Assembly (NCBI GenBank): GCA_946800325.1
Contig: OX326958.1
Location: forward strand, 11,046,001-11,110,000
DNA: 64,000 nt
Direction of reading: 5' to 3'
From: Luzula sylvatica
Taxonomy: Eukaryota > Streptophyta > Magnoliopsida > Poales > Juncaceae
The notes under the pieces were generated by a model. It had not been told where the DNA came from. It saw only the letters and a program-made list of their open reading frames with translations, and ran no database searches. Of this stretch, positions 1 through 8,700 are shown piece by piece; the first letter of the stretch is position 1, and each line of letters starts with the position of its first letter. The position numbers were made by a program, and so were the translations under genes.

Positions 1-560
1 TTTTTCACATTTTGGTACTTTAATATTTACATTTTGGTCCTTTTTATTTGAAAAAATTATATTTTGGTCCTTTTTATTTACATTTTAGTCCCTTTTTTCA
101 CATTTTGGTACTTTTATATTTACATTTTGGTCCTTTTTATTTGAAAAAATTACATTTTGGTCCTTTTTTATTTACATTTTAGTCCTTTTTTATTTACATT
201 GTGGTCCTTTTTATTTACATTTTGTCCTTTCAAGTTTGAAAAAATACACTTTGGTCCAGGGGCCTCTTTGAAAAAAATTATTTACATTTTGGTCCTTTTT
301 ATTTACAATTTGGTCCTTTTTAGTTGAAAAAACTACATTTTGATCCTTTCTATTTACATTTTTGTCCTTTTAAGTTTAGAAACTTACATTTTGGTCCTTC
401 ATATTTACATCTTGATCCTCTTTTATTTACTTGCCGGTCCTTTTTTACATTTTTGAATTTACATTATAGTTCTTTTTATTTATATCTTGGTCCTTTTCAG
501 TTTTAGTTCACACTTTGGTACTTTTTATTAACATTTTGGTCATTTTTAATTTAATTTTCG
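1..560. repeat. Degenerate minisatellite of the ATTTTGGTCC motif
   Basis: A 10-bp core (ATTTTGGTCC followed by a T-run) recurs every 15-25 bp for over 500 bp. It belongs to the Helitron body and recurs at 12,700-13,600 and 14,680-14,945. Short open frames here are low-complexity Phe/Leu/Tyr strings and are not genes. Confidence 0.85.
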
Positions 561-1401
561 GTCATTTTTTACATTATTAATAATTCCTCTCATCTCATGC
601 CTTCACATCACCACCTTATTATGCCTCCCTATCACCACTTTACTTGGAAAATTTTCAAAAGACTCCTTAAATTTGTAGATATTGTAAAAAATAATTAATT
701 TACATATGTATTCATTTAAAAAAAATGCTGTTTTAATTTTAAAAAATTCTTAAACTTTTTGTAATATATAATAATTAAAAAAAATTACTATATGTTATAT
801 GTTATATAATTTTAATATTTCATTCATTACAAATATTCGACATATGTATTATTTTTCTTGAAAAACTAACATAAAATTATAATAAGTTGAACAATATTAT
901 TAGAAGAACATCTTGCAAATATTTAAAAATAAAATATCATAAAACTATTAAAAAATACATAAAAGGAAAACTAAAATAAAAAGTAGATGTTTAAATAGAT
1001 ATTTTCTATGAATATATTTGCAAGATGTTTATTTATTATTATTTAATGTTAGTTTTTTATGAATAAACAATGGAATATTAAAATTATATAAACAAAATAT
1101 GTAATAATTAAATTTTTTTTAAATCACTACATGTTAAGAAGTGTTTATGAATTTTCTTAAAATTAATAAAAAATAACAAAAATAACTTTTAATTATTACA
1201 TATGAGATTTGGAGGGTATTTTGGAAAAAAAAAATTAATATCATCCATAAGGAGTATTTTAAAATAAAAGTTTGGTAAAGAGTTTTTTTTTTGGAGTTTA
1301 CGAAAAGATAGAGGATTTTTTACAATATCCAAAAAAAATTAGGGAGTTAAAAATATACCAAATCACGGATGTGCGAATAATCATGACAAACTCGAGGGCT
1401 T

Positions 1402-1417
1402 CCGCGCAATTGCGCGG
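1402..1417. other. Helitron terminal palindrome
   Basis: CCGCGCAATTGCGCGG is perfectly self-complementary and lies 8 nt before CTAG. The same core occurs at 14,574, 23,100 and 47,387. Confidence 0.8.
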
Positions 1418-1431
1418 GAAAAAAGCTAGTT

Positions 1432-1571
1432 GAATATAAGGTACGGTGTGGAATCCTCAAAGGCGGTGATTCGTGTTGAGTTGAAAAGGCCACCACCAAA
1501 GCCGAATATACGGTACGATGCGATATCTTCGGTGGTGATTCGTGTTATATTGAAAAGACCACCGCCAAAAC
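1432..1571. repeat. Two-copy tandem repeat, about 71 bp
   Basis: The motif starting GAATATA..GGTACG at 1432 repeats at 1503, with GGTGATTCGTGTT and CCACC(A/G)CCAAA shared in each copy. It lies between the Helitron end and the first LTR-like unit. No function is apparent. Confidence 0.6.
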
Positions 1572-1629
1572 CTAATATATATTCGCATGTTTGATCCCTG
1601 AGGACAAGGATCTTTAAAGGAGGCAGTAT

Positions 1630-1965
1630 TGTCATGTCCCGAGGTTATATGGGTTATTAAGAATAATATAGGGATTTATTTGCAAATTATCTCTTGGTTC
1701 ACGACGTGCTTGGTGCACCGGGTGTAGCTAGTATTTTCCTTTATTTTTTGTGGTATTATAAATAGGGAGAGGAGAGAGAATTAGATATATAATCTTGATG
1801 TTTTGTAATAACGTTTTGTGTAAGAACTAGAGAGAGGATTTACTCGATCTAGTAAGGTTTAATCGAACGAGTCGAATTCGAATTCGTTGGTTGAATTTGT
1901 ATCTTTTATCTAATTCCTTCAATTTCGAGGTTGTTTGAGTAAGGATTCGAGGTCGAATCCTTACA
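1630..1965 (+). repeat. LTR-like unit, copy 1 of 3
   Basis: The 336-bp unit starts TGTCATGTCC and ends CCTTACA. It holds a TATAAATAGGG promoter-like motif and ends with a near-terminal inverted repeat (AAGGATTCGA / TCGAATCCTT, 2-nt loop, 1941-1962). Two more copies follow in tandem with 2-bp spacers. It looks like an LTR or TRIM-type terminal repeat multiplied by unequal recombination. No internal coding, PBS or PPT is visible. Confidence 0.65.
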
Positions 1966-1967
1966 AT

Positions 1968-2031
1968 TGTCATGTCCCGAGGTTATATGGGTTATTAAGA
2001 ATAATATAGGGATTTATTTGCAAATGATCTC
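1968..2031 (+). repeat. LTR-like unit copy 2, left piece (split by element 1)
   Basis: The first 64 bp of the second unit. It stops where the TGTTGG terminus of element 1 begins and resumes at 10,116. ATGATCTC (2024-2031) is repeated at 10,108-10,115. Confidence 0.8.
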
Positions 2032-2365
2032 TGTTGGTTCAAATTTCCTGATAGTTTGATTATTTCAAAACACTGTCATTACTAATGTATACATCCAGAA
2101 AAGTGCAGGATAACATAGGTACGATACGAAGATGAAGGAGGACTTGTGAAGGAGGATTTCATTGGATTACATCAAGAATCAGGACATGAAGTCTCAAGAT
2201 AAACAAGAAAAGAAGAACACAAGGAAGGCCATTGGAATACATCAAGAATCAAGATGTTGAAGCCTTCCGTGAGTGGGATACGCCACAAATAAACCATAGG
2301 TACAAACCTAGTAGAACTCAAGTAAAATCATGTTCAAAATAACAAAGAGTTCAGTCAAGCAGGAA

Positions 2366-2816
2366 GTGCGTTCTGAACGAACTCAAAGTCCGTTCAGAAC
2401 GGACTTGCCACATATCAAAACTTTAAACCTTGATTAGAACAAAACGTGTCACAGGGATGTGTGCGTTCGAACGAACAATCATGTCCGTTCGAACGGACAA
2501 TTAGAATCCGTTCACCCACCTTCTGAGTGCGTTGAACGGACAATCCTTCCTGTGAACGGAAAAATGTAACAGGGATGTGTGCGTTCGAACGAACACACAT
2601 GTGCGTTCGAACGGACAACCTGGAATCCGTTCACCCACTTTTCAGTGCGTTGAACGGACTCTTGTTCCTGTGAACGCAAAATGCTATGTATAATTGAATC
2701 CGTTACGAACGGACATTGTCCGTTCGAACGGACCCAAGATGTACTTGCACGTTATTTTGAAACGGCTAGTGCAAACTACAAGTGCGTTCTGAACGGACTT
2801 TATGCGTTCGAACGCA
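2366..2816. repeat. Paired 16-bp dyad array in U3 (TCGA core)
   Basis: Palindromes of the form GTSCGT-TCGA-ACGSAC occur mostly in pairs: 2366-2382 with 2388-2404; 2461-2476 with 2483-2498; 2579-2594 with 2601-2616; 2699-2714 with 2718-2733; 2782-2798 with 2803-2816. The first three pairs have centres 22 bp apart. The 2483 copy, GTCCGTTCGAACGGAC, is a perfect dyad. Shortened single versions (GTGCGTTGAACGGAC) lie between pairs. The array ends 33 bp before the TATA box, so it fits an upstream regulatory or recognition array. Confidence 0.85.
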
Positions 2817-2848
2817 CTACAAGTTTTCTGAAGGATTTCTATAGAGAG

Positions 2849-2857
2849 TATAAATAG
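2849..2857 (+). promoter_or_regulatory. TATA box of element 1 5' LTR
   Basis: TATAAATAG directly follows the dyad array and precedes a CT-rich stretch typical of a plant 5' leader. The same motif lies at 9518-9526 in the 3' LTR. Confidence 0.7.
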
Positions 2858-3440
2858 AATCCTTCATGGGTCTCTCTCTCCCACTTCTTCACTTTCAAAC
2901 ATTCAAACCTAAAAAGAGAGAAACCCTAAGCTGTGATTATCTATATCCATTGATAGCTTGAGAAACCTCTTTAGATCGTTGATCTACTTTCGATATTCTC
3001 CACTAATCGTATCCCACTCACGTGACCGATCACGTTGTAGCTCGATTAGTGAAAAAGTGTAATAGGCTAGTGCAACAAAGTGTAAAGAGCCTTAGCTATA
3101 GATCGATAGAAGCGTGTAAATCGATCTAGGCAAATCCTTGTAATCGAGTTGAGTTGGAATTCAATCGAAAGCCAAAAAGAGGCACAAGGCATTCCCGGAG
3201 ACGTAGGTACTCGCAAATAATTGAGTCGGTCAATTAAGCGAGTAAAGGGTGAGTTAAAGCTACAAAGCAACCACCTACCGAACTTCGTAAACAAACATCT
3301 TGTGTTAAAGTGTTTGTACGGTATCATCTCTATCATCTAAATTATTATTTATTCCGCACCGTAAATTAGGTTTAAATCTAAACTAAGCGTAAGCTAGATT
3401 GCCAAATTTACCCCCCTCTAGGTTAGAATTAACCAATAAT

Positions 3441-3452
3441 TGGTATCAGAGC
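3441..3452 (+). other. Primer-binding site, initiator tRNA-Met
   Basis: TGGTATCAGAGC, two bases after the 5' LTR, is complementary to the 3' end of plant initiator tRNA-Met. It is the standard PBS of many plant LTR retrotransposons. Confidence 0.93.
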
Positions 3453-3505
3453 AAGGTACTAACCATCTCTTTGAGTATTAGGGATAACTTGTACTTAACG
3501 ATCAA

Positions 3506-5860
3506 ATGGCCGAAATTAATCCTATTGTACAAAACTCATCGATAAATCCGATAAATACCGTACCCAAATCAAATATATCAAACTCACGTGAATTAGATGG
3601 AACCAATTGGAGTTCTTGGAAGAAATGCATGCTAAATGCATTCGCTCTCCAAGGACTTGACAAGGTAGTGTTACGAGGCTTTGTCTTGGCCCAAGAGGTT
3701 GACACGGACGGAAATGTAACCTACCCTGCTCAAACTAGGGAAGATAGAACTAATGACATTTACGCTCAAAACTTAATACTGAACAACGTAATTAGTTCTT
3801 TCGGATCGCTAGTTGATCATTGTGAAAACTCATATGAAATGTGGCGTATGCTCAATGAGAGATACGAGGGTACATCTCAAATGAGAAGAACTAATATCAT
3901 CGGACTTGAACAAGAATTCAACAATCTCCGAATGATTGAGGGAGAGTCAGTTGATAAAATCTGGGCAAAAATTAATGTACTAAAAACCCGATATGCCACC
4001 CAAAATGCACCTCTTACTGATGATAGAATTATTGCTAGATTACTTCAATCTATGCCCCGTAGTTGGGAATCTTTACGTGTAGCTTTAGGTACAGCGGTAG
4101 CTTCACAAGACCTCATGCCTGAAGAATTGGTAAGTCAATTCCGAAATTTCGAGATTCGACTCAAGCAACTCGATGAAGAACAAGGAATCTTCACGACCAC
4201 TCCTCGATCTAAAGCCATAGCCTTGCCCGCCGTGAATGCGAGCAACGAGGACAATGAGATGGACGACCTCACTTTGCGACTCCTAGAATGGCAAAGGGAT
4301 GAAAAGCGATTTAACGAGAATCGAAAACAAAAGGGACTAAAACCTCATTGCTTTTGGTGCAAGAAGATTGGACATATGATGGAGTCGTGTTGGACGCTCC
4401 ATCCTGAAAATTCTCGGTGGAATAAAAAGGATGACGATCACAAGGATCGAGATAGACGAGAACCTCGATATGAAAGAAGATATGAGGACAAGGGCCGAGA
4501 AGATCGCCAAAAATACAAAGGTAAAGATTACAAAAAGAAAAAAGCATATAAAGCTAATGTCGATTCCAGGTGGGGAGAAACGGATGGATCAAGCACATCA
4601 TCTGAATCGGATGGTCCATCAAACCGACACCCCGCAAACCTTGCACTTATGGTAAGGATCGATTCTCCACCAATGAGCGCAGTGGAAGCTGCAATCAGAT
4701 CTCTTCGAATTGAACGAGGTTTAACCACTACACCTCGCACTCCCACACTTATAGACGAAGAACCATCTACTCCTACTCCAAGCTCAACACATGACCAAGG
4801 TCATGAGGTACGTATCAACTCTATAACTAACGTAGAATCATTACATCGTCCTAAGTTTTCTCCCGCATTCAAATTAGAACTCGAGTCGTGTGACGAGTTT
4901 CTAAAAGATGAAGGAAACTTTCAACAAATAGAGAGTAAACTTGAGAGCTCAACACAAACTCTCAAGGATAAGATAGCTTCTCTTGAACTATCTGTTTTGG
5001 CATATAAATCTCAACTAAAAGAATTTAAATGGTTTTCAAAATGTGAGTGTCAAACCCTTAAAGGTGAGATGTCTCATTTAAAAGTCGAACTTCAAAATTG
5101 TAAAGTTGAAAATGAGTCCTTGAAGAAGGCTTGTGCAACTATTGCATTGAGTCCTCCTTCATTGGATGATATCTTGAAATCGTCATTAATGGGACAAAAG
5201 CCCAATGACAAATCCGGTTTAGGATACAAGAAAAATAACGGTAATAAACCCGATTTTTCCATATCTAAAAATCAAAAATCCAAATGGGAGAACAATAAAA
5301 TGGGTAGTCACGGAAATGCTTTCATGTATCGTGACTACAACAAAGGTAAAAATGTGAAAACGGAACAAGCTAAACGTGTTAATCATAATTATAGGAACAA
5401 TCATTTCACACAAAATTCACCACCTAGACATAACAATTTGGGAAGAACCGATTGTTTATTCAAAAGGGGACCAAATGGGTATTTCTACGAAGTGACCAAC
5501 TATACCGACGCTTCATATCAAAAAGGGTCTCCCAAACATTACACAAACACACAAAAACAATTTCAACAAAATCGACTTAAACCAAGCAAATTTCAATCCA
5601 ACAACATTCATCATATGCCAAAAACGATAACTTCTCAGAAAAGTAAACCAACTCATCTCTCTAATTATTTTGTGAAAAGTTCCATATCCACAAATAAGCC
5701 CACCGTAGCATTTTGTAACTATTGTTGCAAAATTGGTCATGTCTCAAACGGTTGTGATCTTCGCAATCCAAAATTGAAATCAAACTCAATATGGATGCGT
5801 AAAGATCGTCACTCGATGGGTCCCTCTACGTCTTTCAGTATAGGACCTCCTAGGGCTTAA
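3506..5860 (+). CDS. Gag-like protein of element 1, two zinc knuckles
   Basis: An uninterrupted 784-residue ORF 54 bp after the PBS. The N-terminal 230 residues (LDGTNWSSWKKCML..., Trp-rich helices, ending in a SQFRNFEIRL helix) match the copia-type gag/UBN2 fold that forms the particle. A CX2CX4HX4C knuckle follows at C282-C285-H290-C295, then a Lys/Arg/Asp-rich stretch (about 300-350), a coiled coil (about 475-550), a basic Asn-rich stretch, and a second CX2CX4HX4C at C737-C740-H745-C750. Copia Gag is normally 300-400 residues with one knuckle, so this is about twice as long. No DTG protease motif or pol follows. The intact frame in a young element suggests the protein was recently functional. 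A decayed homologue lies at 62,935-64,000 (minus). Confidence 0.88.
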   Translation: MAEINPIVQNSSINPINTVPKSNISNSRELDGTNWSSWKKCMLNAFALQGLDKVVLRGFVLAQEVDTDGNVTYPAQTREDRTNDIYAQNLILNNVISSFGSLVDHCENSYEMWRMLNERYEGTSQMRRTNIIGLEQEFNNLRMIEGESVDKIWAKINVLKTRYATQNAPLTDDRIIARLLQSMPRSWESLRVALGTAVASQDLMPEELVSQFRNFEIRLKQLDEEQGIFTTTPRSKAIALPAVNASNEDNEMDDLTLRLLEWQRDEKRFNENRKQKGLKPHCFWCKKIGHMMESCWTLHPENSRWNKKDDDHKDRDRREPRYERRYEDKGREDRQKYKGKDYKKKKAYKANVDSRWGETDGSSTSSESDGPSNRHPANLALMVRIDSPPMSAVEAAIRSLRIERGLTTTPRTPTLIDEEPSTPTPSSTHDQGHEVRINSITNVESLHRPKFSPAFKLELESCDEFLKDEGNFQQIESKLESSTQTLKDKIASLELSVLAYKSQLKEFKWFSKCECQTLKGEMSHLKVELQNCKVENESLKKACATIALSPPSLDDILKSSLMGQKPNDKSGLGYKKNNGNKPDFSISKNQKSKWENNKMGSHGNAFMYRDYNKGKNVKTEQAKRVNHNYRNNHFTQNSPPRHNNLGRTDCLFKRGPNGYFYEVTNYTDASYQKGSPKHYTNTQKQFQQNRLKPSKFQSNNIHHMPKTITSQKSKPTHLSNYFVKSSISTNKPTVAFCNYCCKIGHVSNGCDLRNPKLKSNSIWMRKDRHSMGPSTSFSIGPPRA

Positions 5861-6838
5861 GCCCTAACTTGAAACACTATACTCCTTAGTATCCCACACC
5901 TTAAGCCAAATATGTAAGGGGAGTATAGGAAATGGGCTAAATTAAATTCTAGCCAAATTGGTCGAGTCTCATGTAGCTGCATCACAAGTGTTAATAGAGG
6001 ATTACATTAGAACACTTGTCTCGGTAAATAAATCACGATTTCAGTCCAGTGATCACATCTCAGGAACCAGTCCGTTCGAACGAAAAACATGTGCATTTGG
6101 AACGGACAAATGAAGTCACCAAATACCCTCTTAACAGCCTCAAGTACGTTCGAACGGACTAAAATACGTTCGAAACGGACAACTGGACTATAAGATCCAA
6201 AGTCACAATTAAATTATGGCGCCATCTAATTTTCCTACCAGGATCAAGTGCGTTCGAACGTACAACTGAAAGCGTTCCGAACAGAAAAATGAATTATAGG
6301 ATTATGGAGCCGGTTCATACTTTGGCGCCGACTCTTAGTGTCACCAGTGTTCAGTGTGTTCGAACGAACAACTAATGCGTTCGAACGCACATGCCTCATT
6401 CAGCGAACCTACTTCAAACCCTTACACTCGCGCCGTTTCATATTCTGGCGCCTCTTCTCAGTTGTGTGTGCGTTCGAACGCACATAGGAGTCCGTTCGAA
6501 CGGACTTAACAACTTCCCAAATACAACTTAAAATCCCAAAATAGCGCCTTTTCTCAGACATGAGTGCATTCCAACGCACATATTAGTCCGTTCGAACGGA
6601 CTCGTCGTAATAACTCTTCATCTACATGCAACCGATTGCATTCAATGGATGTGATGGTCCCTTTTTCCCTTACGGCGTGATTTGAAGGGACACGATTTCA
6701 TCAGTTACTTAGCCCCCCCTTCATTCTCTCTCCTTGTTTCTCTTCCAAAACTCATCGAAAGCCAAAATCTTCTCTATTCCTACCAAACACCTTCCCTCTC
6801 TCTCTCTCTCAGAAAAACTAAAAACTTCAACGATAGCC
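5861..6838 (+). other. Internal region between gag and ORF2 of element 1
   Basis: A non-coding stretch of about 980 bp. It contains the internal dyad array (6070-6601) and then a CT-rich leader. The tract at 6795-6810 ends in AG at 6811-6812, a good match to a plant 3' splice acceptor, 27 bp before the ORF2 ATG. That is compatible with ORF2 being expressed from a spliced RNA or an internal promoter. No donor was assigned. Confidence 0.55.
6070..6601. repeat. Internal paired dyad array of element 1
   Basis: At least six dyad pairs with the U3 half-sites and TCGA core. Clean pairs are 6468-6483 with 6490-6505 and 6564-6579 with 6586-6601; both have 6-bp spacers and centres 22 bp apart. Others (6144-6159, 6248-6263, 6354-6369 with 6375-6390) are more degenerate or shifted 1-2 bp. 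Being internal, these copies would be in the genomic RNA. Confidence 0.82.
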
Positions 6839-8167
6839 ATGGACGCCTCGAACTCGAGATCGAAAGCCAAGGCAATGGGGAGGAAGATGGTAGGCGAGAG
6901 TTCGAACGCTCTACGAAGAATGAAGCAAGCGGCCAAGAAGCCTACTCTTGAAGAACGCATTCAAAGTGAATACGATTTCTCTGACCCAAACAACGAGCAT
7001 CTGTTTCGAACTCCGGAGGTTGGTATCCTCTTCCATGAATGGGTATCGAAGAGACCAATTGCACCATGCTACTACTGTGATTTTCCGCCAAACATACATC
7101 ACCTCCTCGACAAAGTCGAGGAAATCGAACGTCAATGGGGATTCGCGAATCTAGCATGCCTAAACGACAAATCGTATGATGTAATCACGCGACTATTTTA
7201 CGCAAACGCTGAATTCCACCATGACAAAGAAAAGGTAACGTCATACATCCTCGGTGAAGATGTCGAAATCTCTATCAAAAACTTGAGTGCTTTGCTCGGA
7301 CTCAGGGACGACGGAGAGAAAATCTACGACACTCACAAGGAAAGAATCGAAGCTGCCATCACGGGTATCAAACCTGGGCAAGGGGCATCTCACTTGGCCG
7401 CCCATGAACAGTTTATCTGGGCCATCGGTAATAACATCCTCACTCCCTCAGAAAAATTTAAGATAAATCTCGAACATCGGGATATTATACTCTTGCATCG
7501 CATGTGGTACAAGGATCAACTACCCATTCACGTGCCCTTTCTCATCACAAGCCACATGGAAAGTGTAATGAGTCATAAGAACGCGTCCTTACCATACGGA
7601 ACATTGATTGCCCGTATGATGGAACTCCAAGGGATTGAGATACCACTGAGCGATTGGGATTTTCGACCGAAATCACCAATCAACCTCGCATCCGATGCAA
7701 ACCTCCGACGTTTTGGATATCGGTATTCGCCGAGCATCCTCGGATGGATTATTGACTCCGCAAAGGATGCGGTGGCGTATCACCTTCCCCGCGATCCTAC
7801 CCGGTGGACGAAGGGTAACACCTTGGACGAGGAAGAGGACAACGTCGACCCAGCCAATACCGATGAAAGCGGTGAAGAACCGGCTCCCAAACGAAAGAGG
7901 AATGTGGGGGGGGGGGAATCCTCAAATGCCCAAACGGAACGGGATGATAAGAGGTTTGCCTATGTGAAGGAGATGTTCGACGAAATGGATGAGCGCATGG
8001 AGCGACACGGAAGAGCAATGCATGATGCGTTTCGTGTATCTGAAGCACGGATGCTTGAGAACGTGGATCGACAATTTGCCGATCTTTACGTTCATCTTGA
8101 GAACCGGTTCGGAACGCACCATGAATCTCAGGAGCAAGCTCCACCTTCTCCCCACCGTCCGTCTTAA
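6839..8167 (+). CDS. ORF2 of element 1, Transposase_32 / plant-mobile-like protein
   Basis: A 442-residue ORF. I chose the ATG at 6839 for its strong plant context (GCCATGG); the frame is open back to 6734. Residues about 55-290 resemble the putative plant transposon protein domain (Pfam Transposase_32), with the pattern YDVITRLFYAN, EISIKNLSALLGL, FPxxLITSHMESVM. These proteins are common in plant LTR elements and have no established activity. An acidic and then basic linker (GEEPAPKRKR) follows, then a C-terminal heptad-rich helix with repeated MDERMERHGRAMHD-type spacing, probably a coiled coil. A decayed counterpart is at 55,261-55,833 (minus). Candidate roles, all inferred: binding the dyads, aiding Gag, or binding chromatin. 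Confidence 0.72.
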   Translation: MDASNSRSKAKAMGRKMVGESSNALRRMKQAAKKPTLEERIQSEYDFSDPNNEHLFRTPEVGILFHEWVSKRPIAPCYYCDFPPNIHHLLDKVEEIERQWGFANLACLNDKSYDVITRLFYANAEFHHDKEKVTSYILGEDVEISIKNLSALLGLRDDGEKIYDTHKERIEAAITGIKPGQGASHLAAHEQFIWAIGNNILTPSEKFKINLEHRDIILLHRMWYKDQLPIHVPFLITSHMESVMSHKNASLPYGTLIARMMELQGIEIPLSDWDFRPKSPINLASDANLRRFGYRYSPSILGWIIDSAKDAVAYHLPRDPTRWTKGNTLDEEEDNVDPANTDESGEEPAPKRKRNVGGGESSNAQTERDDKRFAYVKEMFDEMDERMERHGRAMHDAFRVSEARMLENVDRQFADLYVHLENRFGTHHESQEQAPPSPHRPS

Positions 8168-8456
8168 ATTCCTAACCCGAGCCAAATGAATTGTGATCAC
8201 CCTTGGTTGTGGTGTGTGTTGTGTCGTATTATGTTATGATATGTCTAAGTCTTGAGTATACATGAGAGTATGTGAGAACTTATCAAAACTTTGATGTGTG
8301 TCGGTATGATTGAACAATTATGTCTATTGAATAATTATGTTTGATGAATAATTATGGTATTATGTCAGTAGCATAAACTTGTGAATTTCTTTTATTATCC
8401 TATTTTGGTTTAGTGTTCATACACTCATCAGTATAAATTCTGTGAAATTTTTGTCA

Positions 8457-8494
8457 GTCCGTTCAGAACGCACACGGGTTCGTTCGGAACGCAC
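8457..8494. repeat. Single dyad pair downstream of ORF2
   Basis: GTCCGTTCAGAACGCAC (8457-8473) and GTTCGTTCGGAACGCAC (8478-8494) have centres 21 bp apart. This is the third location of the module in element 1. Confidence 0.75.
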
Positions 8495-8687
8495 ATGATC
8501 ATATTTACGAGCTCATACATTCATCAATTCATTCTTTGAGGGGGAGCTCGCATTTAGGGGGAGCCTTCCGTTGATGAAGTCTCATTGGCCCTTTTGATCT
8601 CTTTCAAAATGGGGGAGAAACGATCGTACGGAAAGTTCTCAACTAAATGGTGAAACTCTCCAAACCGACAGTGTTTTGAAATTAATC

Positions 8688-8698
8688 AAAAGGGGGAG
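8688..8698 (+). other. Polypurine tract of element 1
   Basis: AAAAGGGGGAG ends 2 bp before the 3' LTR. Plus-strand priming site. The same sequence lies beside the LTR of element 2. Confidence 0.88.
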
Positions 8699-8700
8699 TT

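Larger units (their letters stand above)
1..1429 (+). mobile_element. Helitron, 3' part (5' end outside window)
   Basis: The segment ends in a 16-bp perfect palindrome (1402-1417), an 8-nt spacer, CTAG (1426-1429) and a flanking T, which is the Helitron 3' signature. Bases about 840-1384 match 13,600-14,131 in the Helitron at 12,618-14,603 almost base for base, so it is the same family. No Rep/helicase coding is visible, so it is non-autonomous. The 5' TC end lies before the window. Confidence 0.75.
2032..3438 (+). repeat. 5' LTR of element 1
   Basis: It begins TGTTGGTT. It ends AACCAATA, where the 3' LTR has AACCAACA. U3 carries paired dyads (2366-2816) followed by a TATA box (2849-2857). 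Offset to the 3' LTR is a constant 6,669 bp. Confidence 0.95.

Noticed and set aside
324..506. Phe/Leu-rich short frame
   Set aside because: Minisatellite translation inside the Helitron; the same happens at 12,929-13,469.
6721..7157. Minus-strand frames opposite ORF2
   Set aside because: Shadows of the ORF2 coding strand; no conserved features.
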